Source: Hydrogenophaga sp. NFH-34 (GTDB taxonomy: Bacteria; Pseudomonadota; Gammaproteobacteria; Burkholderiales; Burkholderiaceae_C). From it: 64,000 nt of DNA. This document shows positions 29,280 to 36,948 of the stretch, in pieces. The stretch is taken from contig NZ_JACBGE010000023.1 of NCBI RefSeq assembly GCF_021401345.1, positions 1 to 64,000 of the forward strand. The letters are read 5' to 3'. A model generated the notes under the pieces. That model was given only the letters and a program-made list of their open reading frames with translations, made no database searches and was not told the DNA's origin. The stretch's first letter is position 1, and every line of letters begins with the position of its first letter. Both the position numbers and the translations under genes were made by a program.

Positions 29280-29762
29280 GTGACCACACCTGCGCTCTTT
29301 ACCTTCGGCTACGAAGGTCTGACCATCGACGGGTTCATCGCCCGCCTGAAGGACTCGCGCGTGAACCTGATCGTGGACGTGCGCGAGCTGCCACTCTCAC
29401 GCAAAAAGGGTTTCTCGAAAAGTGCGTTCCGAGAGCATCTGGCTGCGGCAGGCATCGGCTATGAGCATCGGCCTGCCCTGGGTTGCCCCAAGCCCGTGCG
29501 CGACCAATACCGCGAAGACGGCGACTGGGCTGACTACACCCGTGGTTTTCTGGCCCATCTGGGTACCGTGAAAACCGAGGTGCGGAATCTGGCCGCGACA
29601 GCCCGCGACCACCGGGCCTGCCTGGTCTGTTTCGAGGCGGATTTTTCTGCCTGCCACCGCACCTACGTAGCCCGCGCCGTGCGGGCTGCTGGCGGCCCAG
29701 CGGTGCACCATCTGACGGCTAAAACAGTGTTTGCTGACGCGCCAGAGTCTCTGGCAGCTTAG
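29280..29762 (+). CDS. DUF488 family protein
   Basis: A 160-residue protein of the DUF488 family. It has LFTFGYEGLTIDGFIARL at the start, LIVDVRELPLSRKKGFSKSA (about 30-49), LGCPKPVRDQY and the Cys-containing ACLVCFEADFSACHRTYVA (about 115-133), all family-typical. Function is unknown; members occur beside restriction and repair genes. GTG start at 29280. Its last 44 bp overlap the 3' end of the convergent gene 29719-30543, so the pair is locked tail to tail. Confidence 0.85.
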   Translation: MTTPALFTFGYEGLTIDGFIARLKDSRVNLIVDVRELPLSRKKGFSKSAFREHLAAAGIGYEHRPALGCPKPVRDQYREDGDWADYTRGFLAHLGTVKTEVRNLAATARDHRACLVCFEADFSACHRTYVARAVRAAGGPAVHHLTAKTVFADAPESLAA

Positions 29763-30543
29763 GCGGGTACAGCACGCTCACGATCAACCACTGCCCCGGA
29801 AAGCGGTGGATGGTCCCCATGAGGAACATGACATCCAGCTCGCTGAACTGGGTGACGAACTTGTGGCGCATCGCCTCCTGCCAGTCCGGTCGGCGGTGCA
29901 CGTTCCAGTAAAGCGCCCCCGCTTCCCAGTCCACCAGCTTGTGCCTGAACGCCTTCACCCCCTCCGGGGTCTGGCATTCGTAGCGGTAGTGGAAGTCGTA
30001 GGGGAGCTTCTTGAGCGTCTTGAGGGTGCGCTGATCCTCCACCGCGTCGAACAAGCTGCCCTGTTGCTGCTCCTGCAGCAGCTTGGCCAGTTCATCTTCC
30101 GTCCAGTCGGGAGAGTCCACTGCCTTGATGTCCAGGCCCAGCAAGCGGCTCGGCCTCAACAACCCCAGGGTCGTTCCATTCGCCTGGCGTGATGCCTCCA
30201 GCGCTTCGTACGAATCGAACACAGGAACGCCCTTGATGACCTCGCGGCGGGTCATCCAGTTGTCGCGCGTGGGAAGCGGATCGCCCTCCACCTCGATCGT
30301 GTCCACCGAGATACGGTGGCTTTCGGGCCGGGCATCGTCCTGCGCGCGGCGCACCCGGGCGGAGATCCACTGCCACTTCTTGAACTGCTGGTCATCCTCC
30401 ACCAGCCGGAACGGCACGGGAAACAACCGGATCAAGCACCCATCGTCGGTCATCCCGGCGACGCAGGAGGTTTCGACATACCGAGCGCTGGGCGACGGGT
30501 AGGTCTTGCACAGAATCAGGATGCGTTGGTGGTCTGATGCCAC
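29719..30543 (-). CDS. Conserved protein of unknown function, convergent partner of DUF488
   Basis: A 274-residue soluble protein that I do not recognise by function. It begins with RILILCKTYPSPSARYVETS, then CVAGMTDDGCLIRLFPVPFR, a FKKWQWISARVRRAQ segment, and ends with FVTQFSELDVMFLMGTIHRF, GQWLIVSVLYPPK. Proteins of this kind are seen near DUF488 genes, from memory. The GTG at 30543 is chosen because GGGAGAA lies about 8 bp upstream on the minus strand; the open frame extends to a TTG at 30573. Here the two genes overlap by 44 bp at their 3' ends. Confidence 0.75.
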   Translation of the reverse strand: MASDHQRILILCKTYPSPSARYVETSCVAGMTDDGCLIRLFPVPFRLVEDDQQFKKWQWISARVRRAQDDARPESHRISVDTIEVEGDPLPTRDNWMTRREVIKGVPVFDSYEALEASRQANGTTLGLLRPSRLLGLDIKAVDSPDWTEDELAKLLQEQQQGSLFDAVEDQRTLKTLKKLPYDFHYRYECQTPEGVKAFRHKLVDWEAGALYWNVHRRPDWQEAMRHKFVTQFSELDVMFLMGTIHRFPGQWLIVSVLYPPKLPETLARQQTLF

Positions 30544-30878
30544 GTGAGTTTCTCCCTGAAAAGACTGCTCCAACGCAGCCGATTGACCAGCACATCAAAC
30601 CACAACCATGCTCTCCGATCCAGCGTCGGCAGCGGAAATATCATGGCATCCCCCTGGCAGGAAAACAGCACGGCAGAGCTTCCAGAAAAGCGCCCCTATT
30701 GGACATAAAACTGGGAGTTCTGTAACCCCGATTCACCTCGGCACGCCCAGTGTTCATGCGGGCCCTGAGGATTCTTCAGGGTCGACTACTTCTTCGAATA
30801 ATTCGAGATCCTGACATTCCCGTCGTTAATCCTCCAGCAATTTCCGCCGCCATCGGGGTCAGACCGTCTACCCTCTAG
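30544..30878. other. Intergenic region, nothing supported
   Basis: About 335 bp of mixed composition with no ORF that has a plausible start, ribosome site and protein-like sequence. It joins the unknown convergent gene's upstream side to the small-ORF remnants. Confidence 0.5.
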
Positions 30879-31100
30879 TCATGGTTCCAGAAGGGACAAA
30901 AGGCCCGCTTTCTTGGCGGCTTGCAGTTGCAGAACTGCCGCAACTAGGCGGTAATCTTCATCACTCATCCGCAGCAGTTTCTCATTGTCTCGATCGAACC
31001 AATCTGGGGGCAGACCGAACCCCTTCGCATAGCGGACGGCATCGGCTTTTGATTCTTTACTTGCCTTTGTAGCGTGGCTTGCGAAACGCCCCCTTTAAGG
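30879..31100 (-). pseudogene. Frameshifted 3' part of a small accessory-element gene
   Basis: On the minus strand a frame without a start codon reads SKESKADAVRYAKGFGLPPD, WFDRDNEKLLRMSDEDYRLV and then AAVLQLQAAKKAGLLSLLEP before a stop at 30879-30881. It has protein-like composition. It lies in the +1 frame of the preceding 39-residue ORF, whose end (RKPRYKGK) it would naturally continue, giving about 100 residues. So either a single-base deletion broke one gene or the second part is read by frameshifting. It resembles small genes of conjugative elements; this is not proven. Confidence 0.5.
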
Positions 31101-31176
31101 CTTCAAGTTGCCCCCGTTCAGTTCCAACCAGGGAACGGGCCAAGAACAGATTGTGGGCACGCGTCGGTGTCTGCAT
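31057..31176 (-). CDS. Small ORF, 39 residues, possible 5' part of a broken gene
   Basis: Starts MQTPTRAHNLFLARSLVG and ends AFRKPRYKGK, a highly basic C-terminus. The ATG is 4 bp after the stop of the upstream 40-residue ORF on the same strand, so both would be cotranslated. The next frame continues in the +1 direction (see 30879-31100). Too short for the usual ORF cut-offs. Function unknown. Confidence 0.5.
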   Translation of the reverse strand: MQTPTRAHNLFLARSLVGTERGQLEALKGAFRKPRYKGK

Positions 31177-31180
31177 TGGG

Positions 31181-31303
31181 CTACTTCCTTAAGTTGATAC
31201 GAGCCATTACCTCTTCCATACTTTCTATTTCCGATAAGCCTCCCCGCTTTAAATCTGCAGTGATTTTGTCTAACTTGGTCTGCATCCTTCGCTTATCGGT
31301 CAC
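31181..31303 (-). CDS. Small ORF, 40 residues, accessory-element protein
   Basis: GTG start at 31303 with a GAGGGGG ribosome site 9-15 bp upstream. The peptide begins VTDKRRMQTKLDKITADLKR and continues GGLSEIESMEEVMARINLRK, a charged, helical sequence typical of small DNA- or protein-binding products on plasmids and integrated elements. It is the first of a row of two or three tightly spaced ORFs on the minus strand. No family recognised. Confidence 0.5.
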   Translation of the reverse strand: MTDKRRMQTKLDKITADLKRGGLSEIESMEEVMARINLRK

Positions 31304-31746
31304 GGCGGCGTCGCCCCCTCGGGGCCGAAAAGATTAAAAATGATTGCGCGCACTTGGTATCGAGGCGGAGGAGTTTATCCCGAAGCTTTTCCTTCGGCCA
31401 GCCTTTGGTGCCGAAAAAATAATCTAATTACTTTTCGCTCCTGCCTAGACTGCGTCAGAAACAATAGTCCAACGGACGTTAAATGCAACGAACTTCGCGG
31501 AGGTGCGGAGTGGAATTCTTACCACCATGTCCGCGGGCTTTAGTGCCTTGCAGCACCAGCGCAGCCGGGTACTCTGTCGGACAATCCCCGGAAAGGCTGC
31601 TTTTTGGGCAATGCCATTTCTTGAGACAGACTCAGCGAGTGGCGACTTCTTTGTGGAAGTGGTCGGTCGACAGAAAAAGCGCCCAGGGCTTCGTTGGGTC
31701 GAAACCAGGCCTCGATCACCGGTAGAACGATGGAGCACTTTCAGCC
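31304..31746. other. AT-richer intergenic region, remnant border
   Basis: No convincing gene. It contains an AT-rich stretch (about 31330-31440) ahead of the small ORFs on the minus strand and, at 31503-31740, an open frame whose sequence looks like repeated intergenic DNA rather than protein. Probably the edge of a decayed element next to the ampR-type gene. Confidence 0.4.
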
Positions 31747-32613
31747 TCAACCGCTCCCCACAACCTCCCCCACCAACCACGCCTGAAACTCCCCCATCGC
31801 CGCGCTGGGGCTGCGCGATTTCAGCCAGGTGAGCCAGTACCGGCCGTGGGCGATCTGCACGTCAAAGGGTTGCACCAGCCGGCCCTGTTGCAGTTCGGCG
31901 GTGAACATGCTGGGCGGCAGTAGCGCGATGCCGAAGCCTTGCACGGCGGCCGAGGCCATGGCCAGTGAGGTGTCGAACACGGGCCCACGCAGCACGGGCG
32001 GCGCCAGCCCGGCGGCCGCGAACCATTGGGGCCATTCGTCGGCGCGGTAGGAGCGCAGCAGGGTTTCGCCGGCCAGGTCCTGGGGGTTGCGCAGCCGCTG
32101 CGCGATCTGGGGGGCGCACACGGGCGTCAGCGGCGCTTGCTGTAGGGGCTCGGCCTGCGTGCCGTGCCACGAACCGTCGCCGAACCGGATGGCGAAGTCC
32201 AGCCCTTCGCCGGCCAGGTTGACGCGGTTGTTGTGCGTCATCAGGCGCAGGTCGACAAACGGGTGGTCGCGCAGGAAGGCCGGCAGCCGCGGCATCAGCC
32301 AGCCGACGGCGTAGGTGCCCACGGCGGCCACGGTGAGCGGCTCGCGCAGGCGGCCTTTTTCAAACTGGCTGAGGATCGCGCCCATGCGCGCGAAGGATTC
32401 GCTGAGCATGGGCAGCAGGGCCAGGCCTTCGTCGGTCAGCGCCAGGCCGCGCGGCAGGCGCCGGAACAGGGGCGAGCCCAGGCGCTGCTCCAGGTTCTTG
32501 ACCTGGGCGCTGATCGCCGATTGGGTCACGTGCAGTTCGGTGGCGGCGAGGGTGAAGCTGAGGTGGCGGGCCGAGGCTTCAAAGGCGCGCAAGGCGTTCA
32601 AGGGCAGGTTCAT
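31747..32613 (-). CDS. ampR: LysR-family regulator, AmpR-like
   Basis: A 288-residue LysR regulator. The HTH is at the N-terminus (NALRAFEASARHLSFTLAAT, then TQSAISAQVKNLEQRLGSPLFRR), followed by a two-lobe effector domain (RFGDGSWHG, GFGIALLPPSMF). The sequence and the divergent class A beta-lactamase identify it as the AmpR-type activator that senses cell-wall muropeptides. ATG 32613 is preferred to the upstream in-frame start because NLPLNALRAFE is the family N-terminus. The 104-bp shared gap holds a perfect palindrome. Confidence 0.85.
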   Translation of the reverse strand: MNLPLNALRAFEASARHLSFTLAATELHVTQSAISAQVKNLEQRLGSPLFRRLPRGLALTDEGLALLPMLSESFARMGAILSQFEKGRLREPLTVAAVGTYAVGWLMPRLPAFLRDHPFVDLRLMTHNNRVNLAGEGLDFAIRFGDGSWHGTQAEPLQQAPLTPVCAPQIAQRLRNPQDLAGETLLRSYRADEWPQWFAAAGLAPPVLRGPVFDTSLAMASAAVQGFGIALLPPSMFTAELQQGRLVQPFDVQIAHGRYWLTWLKSRSPSAAMGEFQAWLVGEVVGSG

Positions 32614-32631
32614 GCCCCAGATTTTCTGGGG

Positions 32632-32681
32632 TTTGGCGCCAAAAATCACCGTTTGTCTGGAGCGGCGGACCGGCCTAGCAT
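32632..32681. promoter_or_regulatory. AmpR operator and beta-lactamase promoter
   Basis: TTTGGCGCCAAA (32632-32643) is a perfect 12-bp palindrome beside the ampR start. A -35 TTGTCT (32653-32658) and -10 TAGCAT (32676-32681) with a 17-bp spacer face the beta-lactamase gene, the operator lying just upstream of the -35 as expected for LysR activation. Confidence 0.6.
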
Positions 32682-32717
32682 CTCCCAATTCTTTCTCTAT
32701 TTCACAGATCCAATCCC

Positions 32718-33611
32718 ATGAAGCGCCGAGATTTCCACCGGGTGTCGCTGCTGTCCGCCAGCTTGCTGTTGCCCCAGTTTTCCCGGGCTGCGGCGGCCGA
32801 GGCCGGCAGCCCAGACCCGGCCAAGGCCCTGCCCTGGCCGGCGATCGAGGCGCAGAGCCAGGGCCGCCTGGGCGTGGCGGTGCTGGACACGCAGACGGGC
32901 GTGCTCACGGGGCACCGCCTGGATGAACGCTTCCCGATGTGCAGCGCCTTCAAATGGCTGGCGGCGGCACAGGTGCTGCAGCGGGTGGACCAGGGCGCCG
33001 AGCGGCTGGACCGGCGTATCCGCTTCGGGCGCGATGCCTTGCTGCCCTGGTCGCCGGTGACCGAGCAGCACGCCGATGGCGCGGGCATGCGCTTGGGCGA
33101 CTTGTGCCTGGCCAGCGTGGCACAGAGCGACAACGCGGCCGCCAACCTGATCCTGCAGACGCTCGGCGGCCCCGAAGGGCTGACCGCGTTTGCGCGGCAG
33201 GCCGGCGACGCCGTCACGCGGCTGGACCGCTGGGAGCCGGCGCTGAACGAAGCCACGCCGGGCGACCCGCGCGACACCAGCAGTCCGCGCGCCATGGCGG
33301 CGCTGCTGAACCGCTTTGCCCTGGGCAACGCGCTGTCGGCCGGCAGCCGGCAACAACTGGTGCAGTGGCTGCAGGCCACCCAGACCAATGCCCGGCGCCT
33401 GGCGGCCGGCCTGCCCCCGGGCTGGCGCGTGGGCAGCAAAACGGGCACCGGCGCGCACGGCACCACCAACGACGTGGGTGTCTATGGGCCCGAGGGGCGC
33501 GCGCCCCTGGTGGTGGCCGTGTTCCTGACCGAATCGAAGGCCAGCCTGGCGGTGCGCGAAGCCGCCATCGCGCAGGTGGCGGCAGCGGTTTTCAAGGGCT
33601 GGGCGCTCTGA
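32718..33611 (+). CDS. bla: Class A beta-lactamase with Tat signal peptide
   Basis: A 297-residue serine beta-lactamase, periplasmic. The N-terminus has KRRDFHRVSLLSASLLLPQF, a twin-arginine signal. Active-site motifs are S76-AF-K79, S137-D-N139, the Glu166 equivalent in WEPALNEA and K241-T-G243. A Cys precedes the catalytic Ser (position 69 in standard numbering), but no Cys follows KTG, so the disulfide of class A carbapenemases is absent. It is divergent from an AmpR-type regulator and so probably inducible. The gene is GC-rich like the chromosome, suggesting an intrinsic enzyme of the species. Confidence 0.95.
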   Translation: MKRRDFHRVSLLSASLLLPQFSRAAAAEAGSPDPAKALPWPAIEAQSQGRLGVAVLDTQTGVLTGHRLDERFPMCSAFKWLAAAQVLQRVDQGAERLDRRIRFGRDALLPWSPVTEQHADGAGMRLGDLCLASVAQSDNAAANLILQTLGGPEGLTAFARQAGDAVTRLDRWEPALNEATPGDPRDTSSPRAMAALLNRFALGNALSAGSRQQLVQWLQATQTNARRLAAGLPPGWRVGSKTGTGAHGTTNDVGVYGPEGRAPLVVAVFLTESKASLAVREAAIAQVAAAVFKGWAL

Positions 33612-33623
33612 TGCCGGGGCGGG

Positions 33624-34319
33624 TCAGCCTGGCGGCGCCAGCAGCGGCAGCAGGACCCGCTGCCCCAGCGGCGTGATGGCCACATCCCTGCCTGTCCCCC
33701 GCCGCACCCAGCCCTGCGCCACCAGGTGCAGGTACAGCTGGTCGGCCAGCTCGCCCGCCAGGTGGTCGCGCCGTTCGGACCAGTCCAGGCAGGGGTAGGC
33801 GTAGCGCCGTTGCTTGCCGGGCTCGGGCGCGTCGAACCCCAGCCGTTGCAACCACGCGCGGCCGCTGTCGGTGAGCGTGTAGCCGGGGCTCACCGGCTGC
33901 AGCCCCTGGGCCGCCATGAGGCCGTCGAACACCTGCACGCCCAGCCGCCCGGCCAGGTGCCCATAGCAGCAGCGCGCTGCGCGCAGGCGGGCGCGTTCGG
34001 GCGATGCGGCCCATTGCTGTTCATGCTCACCGCGCTCGGCCACCACGGCCAGGGCTTCCAGTGCGTGGGCCACGTCGGCGTCGGCGAGGCGGTAGTAGCG
34101 GTGGCGGCTGCGCGGTTCGCAGACCACGAAGCGCGCTTCGAGCAACTGGGCCAGGTGGCCGCTGGCGGTGGCGGGCGTCACCGATGCGGCGCGGGCCAGT
34201 TCGCTGGCGCTGGCGCATTCGCCGCTGAGCAGGTAGGCCAGCATGCGCGAACGCGCGGGGTCGGCCACCATGGCGGCCACGCGGGCAAGGCGGGGTTCGT
34301 TCGGGGTGCTGCGGGTCAT
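33624..34319 (-). CDS. ArsR-family transcriptional regulator
   Basis: A 231-residue regulator with an N-terminal ArsR winged helix (RVAAMVADPARSRMLAYLLSG, SASELARAASVTPATASGHLAQLLEA, about 12-64) and a longer C-terminal domain of unknown role (LGVQVFDGLMAAQGL, YACPCLDW-like YPCLDWSERRDHLAGELADQ). The extra domain makes it larger than metal-sensing ArsR proteins; such regulators often control monooxygenase genes. It lies last in a minus-strand operon, 4 bp after an antibiotic-biosynthesis monooxygenase gene. Confidence 0.85.
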   Translation of the reverse strand: MTRSTPNEPRLARVAAMVADPARSRMLAYLLSGECASASELARAASVTPATASGHLAQLLEARFVVCEPRSRHRYYRLADADVAHALEALAVVAERGEHEQQWAASPERARLRAARCCYGHLAGRLGVQVFDGLMAAQGLQPVSPGYTLTDSGRAWLQRLGFDAPEPGKQRRYAYPCLDWSERRDHLAGELADQLYLHLVAQGWVRRGTGRDVAITPLGQRVLLPLLAPPG

Positions 34320-34323
34320 GGCC

Positions 34324-34668
34324 TCAGCGTAGCGCAGCGCGCGAATCGTCGGGCGCCTGTGCGCGGTCGTGCAGGCCGTAGTCGCGCAGCACGGCGGCCA
34401 CGCGCAGGCGGTAGTGCGCCAACACGCCGGCGCGGCCCGCCTGCTGCGTGGCGCGGTGGTGTTCGTGGTTGCGCCAGGCGCACACGGCGGCTTCGTCGCG
34501 CCAGAAGCTGAGCGACAGGTAGCGCCCCGGTCGGGCCAGGCTTTCAAAGCGCTCGACCGAGAGGAAGCCGTCCACGGCTTCCAGTTTGGGCCGCAGGCCG
34601 GCCGCGAGGTCGAGGTAAGGCGCGGCCGAACCGTCGTGCGGTTCCACCTCGAAGATGACCGCGATCAC
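34324..34668 (-). CDS. Antibiotic biosynthesis monooxygenase (ABM) domain protein
   Basis: A 114-residue single ABM ferredoxin-like domain: [60 protein letters not shown]. These small dimeric proteins bind or oxidise quinone-like compounds, or heme in the IsdG type; the exact substrate is unknown. It overlaps the upstream NIPSNAP gene by an ATGA junction and precedes the ArsR gene, forming a three-gene unit. Confidence 0.85.
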   Translation of the reverse strand: MIAVIFEVEPHDGSAAPYLDLAAGLRPKLEAVDGFLSVERFESLARPGRYLSLSFWRDEAAVCAWRNHEHHRATQQAGRAGVLAHYRLRVAAVLRDYGLHDRAQAPDDSRAALR

Positions 34669-35003
34669 GGCGCCACCTGCCGGGCCTGGTGGACGGTGCC
34701 GGCCACGTCTTCGAGCCAGCTGCGTTCTTCGCGCAGGATGAAGCGCTGCGTCTGCGCCAGCTCGAAGTTGGCGCGGCCTTCGGGGTCGTTGCGCAGCACG
34801 GCGCGGTAGCGTTCGTAGGCGGCCAGATCGTCAAATCCGACCAGGCCCCAGGCGATGTGGTTGCTGCCTTCGTGCGGCAGGAAGTAGCCCAGCAGGTTGC
34901 CGCCGCAGCGGGGAATGATGCGGCCCCAGGCCTCGGCGTAGCGGTGGAAGGCTTCGCGCTGGAAAGGGTCGATCTGGTAACGGATGAAGCAGGTGACGGA
35001 CAT
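34665..35003 (-). CDS. NIPSNAP-family protein
   Basis: A 112-residue protein of the NIPSNAP family (ferredoxin-like dimeric alpha+beta): [60 protein letters not shown]. Function is not established; relatives of the ABM fold often sit in the same operons. ATG 35003 has a good family N-terminus. It is the first gene of the NIPSNAP-ABM-ArsR unit and overlaps the next by 4 bp. Confidence 0.85.
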   Translation of the reverse strand: MSVTCFIRYQIDPFQREAFHRYAEAWGRIIPRCGGNLLGYFLPHEGSNHIAWGLVGFDDLAAYERYRAVLRNDPEGRANFELAQTQRFILREERSWLEDVAGTVHQARQVAP

Positions 35004-35039
35004 GGTGGCCCTACAGGGGTGGAACAGGGTGTCCACTGT

Positions 35040-35408
35040 GCAGCGGGCGGGCCTTCGGATGTTTCGGTGCGGGCCGAAGGGTGCGGCCCGCGTGTTGGGG
35101 ATGGTGCCGGCCTTCTCGGCGGCGAGCAGGTGGCCGATGTCGTGCAGTACCGAAGCGACCGTGGATCGGATGCCCTCCACCGCTTCCGAAAACAGCTTGG
35201 CCAGGGTGGTGTCGGCGTCGATCTTGTTGCGCTGGCTGAACAGGTCGAGTTCGCGAATCGGGATCGGCTGCGCGTTGCTCGACGGCTTGAAGCCCGAGAG
35301 CTTGGCGAGCTTGAAGACGATCTCGCGCGCGCGGGCCGGTCTTGGCGTCGTTGTAGAAGAAGGATTCGGGGCGCGGGGTGGCCCGGGGTTGTCAAACGCG
35401 TGAAACAT
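35040..35408 (-). pseudogene. Decayed gene remnant, family not identified
   Basis: On the minus strand a protein-like stretch reads [60 protein letters not shown] and [20 protein letters not shown]. Near 35335 the natural reading ([12 protein letters not shown]) shifts frame against the rest, and no ATG-led intact gene covers it. It is a broken gene between the NIPSNAP operon and phnF. HDIGH hints at an HD-type segment, but I cannot name the family. Confidence 0.45.
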
Positions 35409-35438
35409 CGTCGTGATAGCCTGCGGTCAATTTGTGTA

Positions 35439-35452
35439 GACAACTTGTTGTC
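35439..35452. promoter_or_regulatory. Palindromic operator candidate upstream of phnF
   Basis: GACAAC-TT-GTTGTC is a perfect inverted repeat 35 bp before the phnF start, of the size GntR-family proteins bind. It overlaps a TTGTGTAGACAA half-palindrome, so PhnF autoregulation is likely (inference). Confidence 0.5.
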
Positions 35453-35486
35453 GACCGCCAGCTTAGGTTTGACCTGTGTCCTTTTC

Positions 35487-36245
35487 ATGACAAGAGCCAG
35501 CGCCACCCTTCCCCTGCAATTGCCCGAGCCGGACCACAGCTTCTGGGCCCGCATCGCCCACGAACTGGCCGACGCCATCCGCCGCGGCGTCTACGTGCCG
35601 GGCGAGCGCCTGCCGTCCGAACATTCGCTGGCCGAGCGCTACGGCGTCAACCGCCACACCATCCGCCGCTCGCTGGCGAGCCTGGGCCAGATCGGCCTGG
35701 TGCGCAGCAGCCAGGGCAGCGGCACCTACGTGGAGGATTTCGCCGTCGATCTGGTGCTGGGCCGGCGCACCCGGCACCGGCAGAACCTCGCGCAGGCCGG
35801 CCTGCCGGGTGGCTTCGAAGTGCTCGCCGCCCGCAGTGAGCGCGCCCGCGCCGAGGTGGCCCAGGCGCTGGGCCTGCGCACCGGCAGCGCGGTGCTGCAC
35901 CTGCTGGTGATCGGCGACGGCGGGGGCCAGCCGCTGCACGTCAGCGACCGCTACTTCCCGCTGCCGCGCCTGGCCGGGCTGGACGCCCACGTGCGCGAAA
36001 GCGGCTCCATCACCCAGGCCCTGGCCGCGCTGGGCGTGCCCGACTACACGCGGCGCCAGAGCCGCATTTCGGCGCGGCTGCCCGAGGCCGCCGTGGCCGC
36101 CCACCTGAAGCAGCCGGCCACCCGGCCGGCGCTGTACGTCAGCAGCGTGAACGTCGGCCCCGACGGCACGCCGATCGAATACGCCTGCACCTGGTTTGCC
36201 GGCGACCGAGTCACCCTCACCGTGGACCACGACCATGGCGCATGA
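35487..36245 (+). CDS. phnF: PhnF-type GntR transcriptional regulator
   Basis: A 252-residue GntR/HutC-family regulator. The winged helix (FWARIAHELADAIRRGVYVP, GERLPSEHSLAERYGVNRHTIRRSLASLGQIGLVRSSQGSGTYV, about 18-80) is followed by a UTRA effector domain (VLHLLVIGDGGGQPLHVSDRYFP). PhnF represses phosphonate genes. The stop overlaps the next gene, a DUF1045 protein, so it heads a small operon with phnN. No phnGHIJKLM genes for C-P lyase are in the window. Confidence 0.85.
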   Translation: MTRASATLPLQLPEPDHSFWARIAHELADAIRRGVYVPGERLPSEHSLAERYGVNRHTIRRSLASLGQIGLVRSSQGSGTYVEDFAVDLVLGRRTRHRQNLAQAGLPGGFEVLAARSERARAEVAQALGLRTGSAVLHLLVIGDGGGQPLHVSDRYFPLPRLAGLDAHVRESGSITQALAALGVPDYTRRQSRISARLPEAAVAAHLKQPATRPALYVSSVNVGPDGTPIEYACTWFAGDRVTLTVDHDHGA

Positions 36246-36948
36246 ACCTTTGAGGCCGCACCGGGTGGCGATCTATGCGGCGCCCGATCCCGAATCCGAC
36301 GCCTGGGCGCGCGGCAGCGCCTGGCTGGGCCGCTGCGCGCTGCGGCGCTGGTCCCTGCCCCAGCCCGCCATCGACGGGTTGGACCCGGCGTCCCTGGCGG
36401 CCCTGACCGCCGACCCGCGGCGCTACGGCTGGCACGCCACGCTCAAAGCCCCGATGCGGCTGGCCGACGCGGTGGATCTGCAGGCGCTGCGCGACGCGGT
36501 GACCGCACTGTGCCAGGCGCACCGCGCGCTGCCGATGCCCGCGCTGCAGGTGTCGCGGCTGGGCCGGTTTCTGGCGCTGCGCCCGGCGCACACGCCGGCG
36601 GCGCTGAGCGCGCTGGCCGACGACTGCGTGCGCCGCCTGCAGCCACTGGCCGCCCCGCTGAGCGCGAACGAACTGGTGCGGCGCCGGCGTGCGCCGCTCA
36701 CGCCCGAGGAGGACGCGCTGCTGCTGGCCTGGGGCTACCCCTGGGTGCTGCAGAAATTCCGCTTCCATTATTCGCTGACCGGACCGCTGGACGACGTGCC
36801 CGAAGCCACGATCCGGCGTGTGCAGCAGGCCGCCGAAGCGCACTTTGCGGCGCTGCCGCCGTGGCGGCTGGACCGGCTGTCGATCTTCATCGAACCGGCG
36901 CCGGGCGCCGACTTCCTGCTGCTCGAACAGCCAAGGCTGGCGCCATGA
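36235..36948 (+). CDS. DUF1045 phosphonate-operon protein
   Basis: A 237-residue protein of the DUF1045 family, found in phosphonate operons and related to 2H phosphoesterases; YGWHATLKAP and FRFHYSLTGPL supply the two H-x-T/S motifs (about residues 63-70 and 178-185) that define that superfamily. It probably hydrolyses a cyclic or phospho-ribose intermediate of C-P lyase metabolism. The ATG at 36235 overlaps the phnF stop and the stop overlaps phnN in an ATGA junction, so all three are translationally coupled. Confidence 0.85.
   Translation: MAHEPLRPHRVAIYAAPDPESDAWARGSAWLGRCALRRWSLPQPAIDGLDPASLAALTADPRRYGWHATLKAPMRLADAVDLQALRDAVTALCQAHRALPMPALQVSRLGRFLALRPAHTPAALSALADDCVRRLQPLAAPLSANELVRRRRAPLTPEEDALLLAWGYPWVLQKFRFHYSLTGPLDDVPEATIRRVQQAAEAHFAALPPWRLDRLSIFIEPAPGADFLLLEQPRLAP

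Noticed and set aside
31503..31832. 109-residue ORF upstream of the ampR gene
   Set aside because: No ribosome site or family sequence, and its end overlaps the antisense LysR gene; the composition looks like intergenic repeat DNA.
32718..33611. Class A carbapenemase
   Set aside because: Cys69 is present, but no Cys follows KTG at the position of the KPC/SME disulfide, so a carbapenemase call is not supported.
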